Counted from the first letter of the stretch, positions 53,444-62,861 are shown. The stretch: DNA of 64,000 nucleotides from Pseudomonadota bacterium (GCA_018902755.1 JAHIQI010000018.1:23474-87473); one strand, 5' to 3'. Notes: generated by a model from the letters alone, not told the origin. Numbers and translations: made by a program.

Positions 53444-53836
53444 CTACTTGGGCGGCCGGGGCATAAGGAGCTTCCACTCCCCGCTGTCGGCCAGTTTTTT
53501 CACCTGGGCCGGGGTGAGCAGGCCTTGCAGCTGCCCGGTGGTTTCCCGGATGATCTGCTCCTGCTGGGGCCGCACCTGCTCGCGCAGCTTCAGGGAGCGG
53601 CGGAAGGCTTCCAGGAGCAGGGGCTGGATGCGGGCCTTTTGGGCGGCGCTCAGCTCCAGCGTGTCATCCAAGCGGTCCAGGATGAGTTGGGTGAGGAAGG
53701 CCCCCTTGTCCTGGCGGATAAGGCGGTAGCGTTCGGCCGCCTGGTGGCGTTCGTAGATGCTTGCGCTCAGCCCGCCGATGACCAGACCGCAGGCGAAAAC
53801 AGCCAGCAGGCCCAACCACATGCGACTCCGTTTCAT
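53444..53836 (-). CDS. Spy/CpxP-like periplasmic protein
   Basis: The 130-residue protein has an N-terminal anchor or signal helix (MWLGLLAVFACGLVIGGLSA), then a helical domain: FLTQLILDRLDDTLELSAAQKARIQPL and a tail with LTPAQVKKLADSG. Helical length and LTxxQ repeats resemble the Spy/CpxP heavy-metal or envelope-stress family. The ATG lies behind GGGAGG; an upstream in-frame ATG lacks a site. It follows the sigma factor and small membrane gene on the same strand, which suggests an envelope-stress unit. Confidence 0.75.
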   Translation of the reverse strand: MKRSRMWLGLLAVFACGLVIGGLSASIYERHQAAERYRLIRQDKGAFLTQLILDRLDDTLELSAAQKARIQPLLLEAFRRSLKLREQVRPQQEQIIRETTGQLQGLLTPAQVKKLADSGEWKLLMPRPPK

Positions 53837-53850
53837 ATAGCCTCCCGGCT

Positions 53851-54189
53851 TCACGACCAGATCAGGTTTTCCATGGACACCGGCGCGGCCGGTTGCTCCA
53901 GAATCATGCCGGCCGCGTGGCGGTCCAGGTCCGGGGCGTACATGTGGGAGTAGAGCAGCAGCCCGGCGGCCACCAGCGCCCCGGCCCCGGCAAAGCGGAA
54001 CAGCAGGCGGGCGAAGCCGGCCATGGAGTCCTCGTAGCGCTCCCGCGGGCGGGGACGGCGGCGCAGGTCATCCACACGCCTCATCAGGTCGTCCTGCCAC
54101 TGCTCGGTGAGCAGGGGCTCGGGCCGGGACTGGTGGGCCCGGCGCAGGGACGGCTCCAGGTTCTCCCATTTAGGTTTGTGGCGCTTCAC
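53851..54189 (-). CDS. Small membrane protein, candidate anti-sigma factor
   Basis: The 112-residue protein has a basic N-terminus of about 65 residues (QWQDDLMRRVDDLRRRPRPRER), one transmembrane helix near 68-88 (AGAGALVAAGLLLYSHM), and a short C-terminal tail. No known anti-sigma domain (ZAS Cys/His) is visible. Its frame overlaps the sigma factor stop by 20 bases and ends 15 bases before the Spy-like start. Gene order suggests it controls the sigma factor or senses the envelope; this is inference. Confidence 0.65.
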   Translation of the reverse strand: MKRHKPKWENLEPSLRRAHQSRPEPLLTEQWQDDLMRRVDDLRRRPRPRERYEDSMAGFARLLFRFAGAGALVAAGLLLYSHMYAPDLDRHAAGMILEQPAAPVSMENLIWS

Positions 54190-54787
54190 CCCGCACCTCC
54201 CCCTTCATGGTTTGGCTTATCAGCGTTTGCAGTTTGCGGCGGGCCCGGAAGGCGCGCACCTTGACCATGGTTTGACTCCACCCCAAGGCCTCGGCCGCCT
54301 CGGCTATGGAGTAGCCCTCCAGGTTCACCAGGGTCACGGCCATGCGGTCCCCAGGAGAAAGCTGCCCCAGGGCCCAATCCAGCAACTCCCAATCCTCGTA
54401 TTCCTGATATCGGTCCGGCGCCTCCCCGGCCATGGCGGCCTCGACCCGACTTTCCTCTTTGCCGCCCGGTTCCGGTGACAAGGCGCTGAAAGGCACCTCC
54501 CGCCGCCGGTAATGGGCCCGCCAGTAATCATGGCAGGCCCGCACCGCCAAGGTTGAGAGCCAGTGGGAAAAAGGCTTGAGGGGCCGGAAGTCCGGCAGCG
54601 AGATGAATGCCTTGATGAAAACCTCTTGGACCATCTCCGCAGCCTCCTGCCGCGGCACCTTTCTCCCCACGATGCGGGCCACCAGGGCCTTGTGCCGCTC
54701 CACCAGTTGCTCGAAGGCGAGGCTGTCGCCGGCAAGGATGCGGGCGATGATCTCCTCGTCTCTGGGCTGGGCGGGCTCTTGGGTCAA
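54170..54787 (-). CDS. ECF-type RNA polymerase sigma factor (RpoE-like)
   Basis: The 205-residue protein has region 2 (DEEIIARILAGDSLAFEQLV, then EMVQEVFIKAFISL and WLSTLAVRACHDYWR) and region 4 (LSPGDRMAVTLVNLEGYSIAEAA, then LGWSQTMVKVRAFRARRKLQ). No region 1 or 3 is present. TTG at 54787 is taken as start, behind GGGGGAAGG; the frame extends further upstream without a site. It is the first gene of an apparent stress unit ahead of the Spy-like and MacAB-type genes. The target promoter sequence cannot be read from one copy. Confidence 0.88.
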   Translation of the reverse strand: MTQEPAQPRDEEIIARILAGDSLAFEQLVERHKALVARIVGRKVPRQEAAEMVQEVFIKAFISLPDFRPLKPFSHWLSTLAVRACHDYWRAHYRRREVPFSALSPEPGGKEESRVEAAMAGEAPDRYQEYEDWELLDWALGQLSPGDRMAVTLVNLEGYSIAEAAEALGWSQTMVKVRAFRARRKLQTLISQTMKGEVRGEAPQT

Positions 54788-55130
54788 CGGCCTTCCCCCG
54801 GTGGTTACGCCAGGTTGGCCCCGCTGCCACCGCCAACCAGAGGTGGGGCGCGGCGACCGGTGTGTCAATCATAACCCGATTGCGCCGTCTCTCCACCCAG
54901 GTTTTCCTGCCAGCCGCCCAAGCCGGGGCCCGGCGAAGGCCCGCCTGCCGGCCTTGGCCAGCGGCGAATTGCCTTGTAGTGGTGTCACCCACCCCATGTA
55001 CCTGGGGAATCGACATGTAAATCCACCCCACCAAAGCGAGCACCCTATCCTCTGAAAAGTAAATCGCTCCTCGGATGCCCGAGGTTTCATGGCCAAGGCA
55101 ATTAGGGGAACCGCCGCAGATGACGACTAA
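54788..55130. other. Intergenic region left of the mobile remnant
   Basis: These 343 bp lie between the sigma factor start and the open frame of the truncated DUF3987 gene. I see no gene, RNA or good promoter in them. The left half continues the high-GC style and the right half, from about 55000, is less GC-rich. The join with foreign DNA is probably near 55130-55160. Confidence 0.5.
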
Positions 55131-56411
55131 CATCTTCTCCGCCCCAAATTCAAATTAGGACACTACCCTCCTCCGGCCGAACGCAAGAGCGCGGCTCAGG
55201 CCGCCTGCCTGGACCCCCTGTTCCAGTGGGAACGCGACCGGGCCGAGTCCATGCGGGATGACATCAGGGCCACCACCAGCCGGCGTAAGAGCCAGGAGGC
55301 CATAATCTCGGGGCTACGGAGCAAGCTGGCCAAGCCCAACACCAAAGCTGAAGACCGCGCCGCACTTATGTCCGAGGTGGAGAAGCTGGAGCTGGAGCTC
55401 GAAGAAGTGCCCCGGCCGCCGCGCCTAGTGGCTGATGACGTGACCGCCGAAGCCCTTGCAGTCCTCATGGCCGTTAACGGTGAGCGCATGGCCGTGATAA
55501 GCGCCGAGGGTGGAATGTTCGACACGCTCGGTGGCCGCTATCAAAATGGCGTGCCCAACCTGGACCTGATCCTCAAGGCCCACCCTGGCGAGCCGGTGCG
55601 GGTGGATCGCAAAAGCGGCCCGCCGGTGATGATGCAGGCTCCGGCCCTAACCATTTGCATCAGCCCTCAGCCCGAGGTGCTGGCCAACCTGCCGAGCAAG
55701 CCGGGTTTCCGGGGGCGGGGCCTCCTGGCCCGGTTCGCATATGTGCTGCCCGAAAGCCTCCTGGGGCGCCGCCAGCCATGGGGCCAGGCCGTGCCCGAAC
55801 ATGTGAACCGCGTCTATGCGGCCGCCCTGCATAAGCTCTTGGATTTGGACATCGGCCCGGAGGGCGAGCCCCTGGAGCATTGCCTGCAACTAGAGCCAGC
55901 CGCCCATGCCGCGTGGGGAGAGTTCTCCCAGGCCATCGAAGTTGAACTTTCGGACGGCGGCCAGTTCGAGACCGTGCGCGACTGGGCGGGGAAACTGCCC
56001 GGCTTGGCTGCCCGCCTGGCCGGACTCCTGCACGTCATGGAGCACTTGACCGAGGCCCCCGCCCGCAGCCTTTCCGGGCAGACCATGGAGGCCGCCCTGA
56101 ACCTGGCTGGGGCCCTGGTGGGCCATGCCCTGGCCGCCTTTGGGCTCATGGGGGCGGACCCGGACCAAGAGGCCGCCAAGAAGATCCTGGCATGGCTCAA
56201 GCGCGAAGGCGTGGATAGGTTCACTGCGCGCGATGGCCACCGTGCCGTGCGGGGCTCATACCCCAAGGCCGAGCAGGTGCGAAGGGGGTTGGACATCCTG
56301 GAGGAGCGGGCCTTCATTTGGCAGGATGCAGCACCAGAAAAACGGGGTCCGGGAAGAGCACCAAGCCCCACTTATATGGTCAACCCGAGGCTTTGGGAGT
56401 CCGGATCATGA
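55131..56411 (+). pseudogene. 5'-truncated DUF3987-type (phage/plasmid primase-helicase-like) gene
   Basis: The frame is open from 55131 after a stop codon. From about 55170 it reads as the C-terminal two-thirds of a DUF3987 protein (LAVLMAVNGERMAVISAEGGMFDT, LRVDRKSGPP-like segment, CISPQPEVL and RGRGLLARFAYVLP). The ATP-binding N-terminal part, expected to end in a KSP-type motif, is missing except for a KSA remnant. No start codon with a ribosome site is visible at the 5' end. This family occurs in prophages and integrative elements. The truncated end marks a join. Confidence 0.75.
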
Positions 56412-57088
56412 GTTGGCGCGACACCCTGGCCGAGTCTCTGGGCTATCTCCAGGCGGAATCAAACAAACCGAAATCCCGGGGACAGACCCCCGTGGACAAA
56501 TTGGACAATATGGACACAATTCATGCCGAAAGTCATTCTGTCCATCTAGTCCATTCTGTCCATGGCATTCCGGGGTCCGCTTTTTCTATTGAAGCACCCC
56601 GAGTAACACCACCCGAACTTAACCCTGTCGAACTCCAAAAGGTCCAAAACTGGCCGCCAGAGACCCAGAGGGTGTTCGTGGCGGTGCTAGACCACATGGA
56701 GGGCAAGGGCTTTCACCTGGCTCAGGCCGAGGCCCTGGCCTACGCCACCATGCAGGTGCTCTTGCAGCGGCGTGGAGGCCCTCTCGGTTTTGCCAAGAGC
56801 GAAGTGCCCGACGAGGTCGCCGAGTTGGTGGGGGCGATGAACGACGTTTTCGGCGATGGCGTGGAGGTCGAGTGGCGGCCGGAGCATGCAGCGGGATACA
56901 CCGACCAACCTGAGCAGCAGGCCGACTTGGTGCGCTGCCAGAACTGCCAACATTTCGACCGGGGTCAGGGAGACCCAAATAATGCCCTGGGCCACTGCAA
57001 CGGGCAGCCCTGGGACGGGCACCAGGGGCAGTGGCCTAAAGCCGAACACCGGTGCTTAAGCTATAAATGCTCGAAGCTAAGCTCTTAA
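56408..57088 (+). CDS. Mobile-element-associated protein with zinc-ribbon-like C-terminus
   Basis: The 226-residue product begins MSWRDTLAESLGYLQ and overlaps the DUF3987 stop by ATGA. It has a low-complexity middle and a C-terminal cysteine cluster (CQNCQHF, GHCNGQPW, HRCLSYKC) that could hold a metal ion. I do not recognise the family. Coupling to the DUF3987 frame and similar base use suggest both belong to one mobile element. No integrase, portal or capsid gene lies beside it. Confidence 0.6.
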   Translation: MSWRDTLAESLGYLQAESNKPKSRGQTPVDKLDNMDTIHAESHSVHLVHSVHGIPGSAFSIEAPRVTPPELNPVELQKVQNWPPETQRVFVAVLDHMEGKGFHLAQAEALAYATMQVLLQRRGGPLGFAKSEVPDEVAELVGAMNDVFGDGVEVEWRPEHAAGYTDQPEQQADLVRCQNCQHFDRGQGDPNNALGHCNGQPWDGHQGQWPKAEHRCLSYKCSKLSS

Positions 57089-57524
57089 CGGGGCCCTACC
57101 GTTATTCCGCCTACCCCGGGGCTCAAGGACCGAATTAACTCTTAGGATCGCTTAAGTCGCCCCGACCTATACTCGGGGTAGGGGGTGGACCGTTCGCCCC
57201 TTCCTGCGGCGTTATTCATCGATCGAGTGGGATTGAGTTCAGGTTATAAGTCCTCTGTTTAATCTCAGCATGGCCACCGGACTGCAAATAGTAGCCGATA
57301 AACTGGAGCCCGCCGTGTAATTAAAATGAATAATTCAATTTATCAATTGGTTTGATGATGCTCGATCATATTGACAAATACATAATATAAATGCTATTTT
57401 TAATTTAACCAAGTTAATGCCATATAAACAAATAGTTACTTACCGTTTGGCGGGTATGCGGCTTAAAGTCCCGATTCCTCCAAGCAAATAACAACCAGCC
57501 AGCCCGCCATGAGGTAGCCTGCCC
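57089..57524. other. AT-rich intergenic region right of the mobile remnant
   Basis: No gene is seen in these 436 bp. A 9-bp inverted repeat, CCTACCCCG (57110-57118) with CGGGGTAGG (57174-57182), lies near the left part. The stretch 57290-57430 is markedly AT-rich, unlike the surroundings, so foreign origin or a promoter region for the TPR gene is possible. No tRNA or clear attachment site was found. Confidence 0.45.
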
Positions 57525-59072
57525 ATGGTGTTTGGTTGGCACGATATGCATCGATTTTGGGCCTTGGTGTTCGCCCTGGCCTTGTTAGTATTTATCACTC
57601 CCCTGCCCGCTTCCTCCCAAACCCTGCAACAACCTAGCCAGGCTGACATCCTTTACAATCAAGCCCGCTTCGATCTTCTCAACGGGGACAAGGCCAAGGC
57701 CCTGGAGACCCTAGAGCAGGCCGCCAAGATCAATCCCCAGGATGAGCGCATCGCCGTTTGGCGCATAAGGGTATTGTGGGTTTTGGGCCGCGAGCAGGAG
57801 GCCTTGACCCTTTGCCAGAACCTTTTGCAGGCCAAGCCCGCGGCCTTCAGCCAACTGCATTTCGAAGCCGCCCAGGTCCTTTTCGGGCAGGGACAGTCCC
57901 AAAAGGCCCTGCAGCATCTCCAGGCGGCCGAGAGGTACCACCCCGACCAGGCGCTACGCGCCCAAATGGAACTGCTCCTGCAGTGCGAGCGATACGACCA
58001 GTGCGCCTTGGTCTTAAACAAAGCGTCCAAGGCGGCCCCCAAAACCAGGCAAGAGCTGCTGATCAAGGAAGCCCAGGCACAATACAAGAACTACGAATAC
58101 GACGAGGCCCTGGAAAGCCTGAACAAGGCGAAGCACATAACCAGGGATAAAGCGGCGGTCAAACAGATAGAGGCCCTGGAAAACGAGATAAGGATAACCG
58201 ACCGCCCCTGGTGGCTGGGGGCCACGGCCGCCTACATCTACGACAGCAACGTCTTCCTAGACCCAATCTACGAAGACCCCGCCCACGCCGTGGCCAGCGG
58301 CAAATCGAGCTCCGCGGCCCTGGGGGAAGCATGGGCCGGTTACCGCCTCGCCCGCCGCCAGGGATACAGCTTCGGGGTGACTGGCCATGTCATGTACATG
58401 AACTACTTCGACCAGTCAGAGGCCAGCTACTCCTACTGGTCACCGGGCATGTACCTGTCCTGGGGGAAATACCGCTGGGGATGGCGCCTGCCCTACAACT
58501 TCTACTACTACTATCACACCGGCCGGATGACCGAATGGAGCCGTATCCACAGCCTGACCCCGTCGGTCTACTGGCAGATGACCTCCAACCTCAAGACCTA
58601 CTTCACCGGGGTGGTGCTCAAGCGCCAGTACATCGACGACCGCTCGGACGCCATGCACTACGGTCTGGTGATCGATCACGTCTATTCCTTTGATAAGGCC
58701 AGCAACTTCGTGAAGCTGTCCTACCGCTTAGATGACGAGGACGCCGAAGACGGCATCAGCGGCTACAAGGGCATCGAGGTGACCTTGGCGAGCGGCTGGG
58801 AGATATGGCGCGAGTTGTCGGCTGAAGCGGGCATAACCTATGCCCATTACGACTACGACCAGCGCCCGGAGTGGACCCTAGCCTACCAGACCTTTGAGCG
58901 CAAAGACGACCAGATGCGCTATTACCTCGAGTTCCGCTGGCAGTTGCCCGATTGGTGGAACCTGAAGCTGAACTTTTATTATATGGACAATAACTCAAAC
59001 GTGGAATCTGACGTAAACCCCTACAATTACAACAAGTACGTCATCATGCTGGCCGTGACCAAATTCTTTTAA
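57525..59072 (+). CDS. TPR-containing outer-membrane beta-barrel protein
   Basis: The 515-residue protein has a hydrophobic signal peptide (LVFALALLVFITPLPASS, about 15-32). The N-terminal half is helical and holds TPR-like repeats (ILYNQARFDLLNGDKAKALETL, then LLQAKPAAFSQLHFEAAQVLF). From about 225 on the sequence turns into alternating aromatic strands typical of an outer-membrane barrel, ending VIMLAVTKFF with a terminal Phe. ATG at 57525 has GAGG ten bases upstream; an ATG at 57546 is also possible. It stands first in a group with FecR and CHASE2-cyclase genes, which suggests an envelope sensing or secretion role. Confidence 0.75.
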   Translation: MVFGWHDMHRFWALVFALALLVFITPLPASSQTLQQPSQADILYNQARFDLLNGDKAKALETLEQAAKINPQDERIAVWRIRVLWVLGREQEALTLCQNLLQAKPAAFSQLHFEAAQVLFGQGQSQKALQHLQAAERYHPDQALRAQMELLLQCERYDQCALVLNKASKAAPKTRQELLIKEAQAQYKNYEYDEALESLNKAKHITRDKAAVKQIEALENEIRITDRPWWLGATAAYIYDSNVFLDPIYEDPAHAVASGKSSSAALGEAWAGYRLARRQGYSFGVTGHVMYMNYFDQSEASYSYWSPGMYLSWGKYRWGWRLPYNFYYYYHTGRMTEWSRIHSLTPSVYWQMTSNLKTYFTGVVLKRQYIDDRSDAMHYGLVIDHVYSFDKASNFVKLSYRLDDEDAEDGISGYKGIEVTLASGWEIWRELSAEAGITYAHYDYDQRPEWTLAYQTFERKDDQMRYYLEFRWQLPDWWNLKLNFYYMDNNSNVESDVNPYNYNKYVIMLAVTKFF

Positions 59073-59086
59073 AGAGGGTGGTTGCC

Positions 59087-60601
59087 ATGTTTGCCAAGCC
59101 TCTAATTTGCCTCCAGGTGCTGCTTATGGGCCTGCTGCTCGCGGCGGGATCGAGCTGGGCGGCAGATGCCAAACAGGCTGGCTACATCGTCAGGGTCAAG
59201 GGAAAAGCCCGGGTGGTGAACCTGCCACTCAAGCGGGACCTGGCGGCGGTGGAAAAGTTGGTCCTGCTGGTGGGCGACAAGGTGGAGACCCAAGCCGCCT
59301 CGGTGGTGGAGATCGCCTTGGCCGACGATTCGCTGCTGCAGGTGGGGGCCGAGTCCACCCTGGAGCTCAGCAACGTGCTGTTCGACCCCAAGGAAAAGAA
59401 GCGCAGCACCACCCTGGGCCTACCCACCGGCAAGGTGCAGGCGCTGGTTAACGACTTGTTCGACTACGGCGAGCGCAAGTTCGAGATCAAGACTCAGAAC
59501 ACCATCGCCGGGGTGCGCGGCACCATCATGATCGTGCTCGCCCCTTCGCCCAACGAAACCAAGGTCATCGGCTTCGACCACCCGGTGGAGGTGGCCAACC
59601 TGAACCAGCCCGATGTTAAGGTGGTGGTCTCCAACCTGACCATGACCACCGTGCGGGGCCGCGAGGCGCCCACGCCTCCCCAGCCGTTGACCATGCAGCA
59701 GTTCGAGCAGATGCAAAAGGGCCTGCAGGCCTCGGGCGGGCAAGGCCAACAAGAGAACAATAAGGCGGGCAAGGGCAAAGGAGGCGCGGCACAGAGCGAG
59801 GTGCAAGGACCTCAGACCCCCTTGGACAGCTCGGAGACAAACCCTCCCGAGCTAGCGGGGGACACCGGCGTAACCGGCACGGGCACCCAGGAAGGACGCG
59901 CCCTGGGCCTGAGCAAGGATCAGCCCAACTCCAGCCAAGGCCAGGGCCTGGCCCTGGGCCTGCAAAAGCAGAGCGAAAGCGGGACTACCAGCCAGGGCAA
60001 GGGACTGGGCCTGTATATGACCAAGCATACGGTTCTGCGTACCCTCAGCGACGGCAAGGTGCCCGGCCAGGGGCTGGCCATGGGGCGGGGGGGCGCCGTG
60101 CACGGCGGCCAGGGCCTGGCCATGGGGCACGGACTGGGCAACTCCCCCGGCCGGGGCAACGCGGCGGTTCACTCGGCCACCGGGCAGCCTGACGGTGGAA
60201 GCTCTAGCAGCTTGTCGTCCCTGCCGCCCGGGGCCGCTCCGCAGGGAGGCGCGCCGGGCTCCTCTCCCGGCGGCAACAACCCACCCGGGCTCGCCTCCGC
60301 TTCGAGCGGCGGCCAATCGAGCAACTCGCCTGGCAACAGTGGCAACGCGCCGGGCCAGAGCGGCGCTTCGCCTGGCAACAGCGGCAACGCGCCCGGCCAA
60401 AACGGCACTTCGCCGGGCAACAGCGGCAACGCGCCCGGCCAAAACGGCACTTCGCCGGGCAACAGCGGCAACGCGCCCGGCCAGAGCGGCAGCACGCCGG
60501 GCAACAGCGGCAGCGCACCCGGGCAGAGCGGCAGCACGCCGGGCAACAGCGGCAGCACCCCGGGCAACAGCCACAGCGCGCGCCATGGTTATTACGAGTA
60601 G
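59087..60601 (+). CDS. FecR-domain periplasmic protein with repetitive Gly/Pro/Ser tail
   Basis: The 504-residue protein has a signal peptide (LLMGLLLAAGSSWA). A FecR-type domain covers about residues 30-145 (VRVKGKARVV, LLVGDKVETQ, VEIALADDSLLQVGAES, ending TIAGVRGTIM). About 340 low-complexity residues follow, rich in Gly, Gln, Ser and Pro. The last part is a tandem repeat (PGNSGNAPGQSGAS type). FecR domains carry signals across or near the envelope; here no TonB receptor or ECF pair lies beside it. The ATG at 59087 is chosen after GAGGGTGG. The gene is 14 bp from the barrel gene. Confidence 0.85.
   Translation: MFAKPLICLQVLLMGLLLAAGSSWAADAKQAGYIVRVKGKARVVNLPLKRDLAAVEKLVLLVGDKVETQAASVVEIALADDSLLQVGAESTLELSNVLFDPKEKKRSTTLGLPTGKVQALVNDLFDYGERKFEIKTQNTIAGVRGTIMIVLAPSPNETKVIGFDHPVEVANLNQPDVKVVVSNLTMTTVRGREAPTPPQPLTMQQFEQMQKGLQASGGQGQQENNKAGKGKGGAAQSEVQGPQTPLDSSETNPPELAGDTGVTGTGTQEGRALGLSKDQPNSSQGQGLALGLQKQSESGTTSQGKGLGLYMTKHTVLRTLSDGKVPGQGLAMGRGGAVHGGQGLAMGHGLGNSPGRGNAAVHSATGQPDGGSSSSLSSLPPGAAPQGGAPGSSPGGNNPPGLASASSGGQSSNSPGNSGNAPGQSGASPGNSGNAPGQNGTSPGNSGNAPGQNGTSPGNSGNAPGQSGSTPGNSGSAPGQSGSTPGNSGSTPGNSHSARHGYYE
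60329..60559 (+). repeat. 42-bp coding tandem repeat in the FecR-domain gene
   Basis: Five units of 42 bp (14 residues, PGNSGNAPGQSGAS and variants) followed by a half unit. Third positions differ little between units 2 and 3, which suggests recent duplication, while units 4-5 drift to STPGNSGSA. The region may vary in copy number between strains. Confidence 0.85.
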
Positions 60602-60659
60602 CCTGCGGATAGGGGCTTCGCTGCCGGCTGCCGCCGCCCCCGCGCCCTAAACTGAAGGC

Positions 60660-62861
60660 ATGGCGCATTCAAAAAAATATCTCATTCCCCTTTCCCTGGG
60701 CCTGTTCCTGGCCGGGGCGGTCTTCGCCCTGGCGATTCACGGCGCATCCTTCATTCACCTGATGGAACTCAAGGCGGTGGACGCCTATTTCCTGGCCCGA
60801 GGCCCGGTCTCCATGGCCGGCAGCAAGGTGGCCGTGGTCTCCATCGGCGAGCGCACCCTGGACCGGCAAGGCCGCTGGCCCTGGCCGCGAACCAAGGTAG
60901 CCAAGTTGGTGCAGGCGGTGGCCGACTACCAGGCCCAGGCCATCGGCTTGGACATGGGCTTTTTCGAGCCGGACAACCGCTTTTCCGCCAGGGCCATGAT
61001 GGCGGTGAACCAAGCCGCCCGGCAGGGCAAGCCGCTTAGCGACCAAGACATCGTCATCAATTTCCACCCGGACGTGGTGTTGGCCCGCACCTTCAGCCAC
61101 CTGCGCGGGCGGTTGGTGATGGGATACTTTTTCCACATGACCGCCGACAAGGTGGCCCACCTCTCGCCGGAGGAGATCAAACAGCGCCGCCGGTCCCTGG
61201 ACCGCTTCGCCTATCCGGCGGTGCGTTTCCGCAGCCGGGAGGCCATGGCCGCGCCTTTCCTCACCGCCGTGGCGCCGGAAGCCACCCAACCCATCCTGCT
61301 GGAAGCGTCCAAGGCGGCGGGCTACTTCGACATACTGCCGGACAGCGACGGGGTGATGCGCCGCCTGCCCCTGGTGATCAAGTGCGGCTCCCGCTATTTC
61401 CCGCCCCTAGGCTACCGGACCCTGGCCGCCTATTTGGGCAGCCCCCTGCCGGTACTGGACGTTTATGACACCGGCCTGGCAGACATCAAGCTGGGCGACC
61501 GGCGCATACTGGTGGACCCCAAGGGGCGCATGCTGATAAACCTGCGCGGCGGCCCGGGCACGGTGAAGGTCTTCGAGGCCACCGACCTCATGGAAAAGAA
61601 GCTCCCGGCCGGGGCCCTGAAAGGCAAAGCGGTCCTGCTCGGCATATCGGCCATGGGGCTGTTCGACATCAAGTCCACCGTTTTCTCGCCGGTGCACCCC
61701 GGGGTGGAGGTACAGGCACAGGCCATGGATAACATCCTCAAGGGCGACTTTTTGGTCAAGCCACTGTGGGCCGGTGTGTTCGGCCTCTGCGTCATCGTGA
61801 TCATGGGCATCCTGGGCACGATCTACATGGGCATCATGCGGCCCCTTTGGGGGGGCGTTGCCTGCGCCATCACCGCCTTTATTTACGTTTTGATCGTCTA
61901 CAACCTGTTCTTGCTCGGCTACGTGGTGAACACCATCTATCCCCTGCTGGCTCTCCTGGCCTCGGGCGCGGGAGTGGGACTCTACCGCAACCTAACCGAG
62001 GAGAAGGAGAAGCGCTGGCTGCGCGACGCCTTCGACCACTACCTCAACCCCGCAGTGATCGACCGCCTGGCGGCAAACCCCGGCCAGCTCAACATGGGGG
62101 GCGAGAAAAAGGAGCTCAGCGTCCTTTTCTCCGACATCAGGGGCTTTACCTCCATCGCCGAGAAAATGGACCCCGAAAAGCTGGCCAAGCAGCTGGGCAT
62201 CTATTTGGAGCGCATGACCGAGACAGTGTTCGAGCAGGAAGGGGTGCTGGACAAGTTCATCGGCGACGCGGTGATGGCCTTCTACGGGGCGCCCATGGAG
62301 CAGCCGGACCACGCCAAGAGGGCTTGCCGGACCGCCTTGGCCATGGTCCAGGCCAGCCTGGACCTGGACAAAACCTGGGAGGAGATGGGGCTGCCGCCTT
62401 TGCGCTTGGGGGTGGGAGTAAACACCGGGTCCATGATCGTGGGAAACTTGGGCTGTGTCCTGCGGATGGACTACACCGTAGTGGGCGACAGCGTGAACCT
62501 GGCCTCGCGCCTGGAAGGGCTCACCAGGACCCTGGGGGTGGACATCCTGGTGGGACATGAGACCCGCGACCAGTGCGCCGAAGAGTTCTTTTTCCGCCCC
62601 CTCGCCCTGGTAAAGGTCAAAGGCAAGGAAGAGTTGGTCGAGGTCTACCAGTTGGTGAGCCCGCGCGAGGGGCACGAGCCGCCCCCGATGCTGGAGGTCG
62701 CCCAGCAGGCCTTCGATGCGGTGAAAAACGGCGACTTAGCGGCCAGCCTTCGGCTTAACCAGGAAATATTACGCCGATTTCCGGGCGATCACCCCGCCAC
62801 ATGGGCCATTAGGCATTTGAAAAACCTCTTGGGAAGGGATGATCCGGTCAAATTTAGTTGA
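60660..62861 (+). CDS. CHASE2-domain class III adenylate/guanylate cyclase
   Basis: The 733-residue protein has a N-terminal membrane helix (LIPLSLGLFLAGAVFALAI), an extracytoplasmic CHASE2 sensor (about 35-360, with VVSIGERTLDRQGRWPWPR and GLDMGFFEPDNRF), and three membrane helices near 365-445. A cyclase domain starts near 490 with the first metal Asp in LFSDIRGFT and the second in DKFIGDAVMAFYGAP. MDYTVVGDSVNLASRLEG supplies the transition-state residues. It should make cAMP (or cGMP) on an external cue. The gene follows the FecR-domain gene by 58 bp. Together with the barrel protein it forms a recurring CHASE2/FecR/TPR group. Confidence 0.9.
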   Translation: MAHSKKYLIPLSLGLFLAGAVFALAIHGASFIHLMELKAVDAYFLARGPVSMAGSKVAVVSIGERTLDRQGRWPWPRTKVAKLVQAVADYQAQAIGLDMGFFEPDNRFSARAMMAVNQAARQGKPLSDQDIVINFHPDVVLARTFSHLRGRLVMGYFFHMTADKVAHLSPEEIKQRRRSLDRFAYPAVRFRSREAMAAPFLTAVAPEATQPILLEASKAAGYFDILPDSDGVMRRLPLVIKCGSRYFPPLGYRTLAAYLGSPLPVLDVYDTGLADIKLGDRRILVDPKGRMLINLRGGPGTVKVFEATDLMEKKLPAGALKGKAVLLGISAMGLFDIKSTVFSPVHPGVEVQAQAMDNILKGDFLVKPLWAGVFGLCVIVIMGILGTIYMGIMRPLWGGVACAITAFIYVLIVYNLFLLGYVVNTIYPLLALLASGAGVGLYRNLTEEKEKRWLRDAFDHYLNPAVIDRLAANPGQLNMGGEKKELSVLFSDIRGFTSIAEKMDPEKLAKQLGIYLERMTETVFEQEGVLDKFIGDAVMAFYGAPMEQPDHAKRACRTALAMVQASLDLDKTWEEMGLPPLRLGVGVNTGSMIVGNLGCVLRMDYTVVGDSVNLASRLEGLTRTLGVDILVGHETRDQCAEEFFFRPLALVKVKGKEELVEVYQLVSPREGHEPPPMLEVAQQAFDAVKNGDLAASLRLNQEILRRFPGDHPATWAIRHLKNLLGRDDPVKFS

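Noticed and set aside
57089..57290. tRNA or attachment site at the edge of the mobile remnant
   Set aside because: I could not fold a cloverleaf or find a matching direct repeat on the other side.
60329..60559. CRISPR array
   Set aside because: The repeats are in frame inside a coding sequence with no spacers of the right length and no cas genes.
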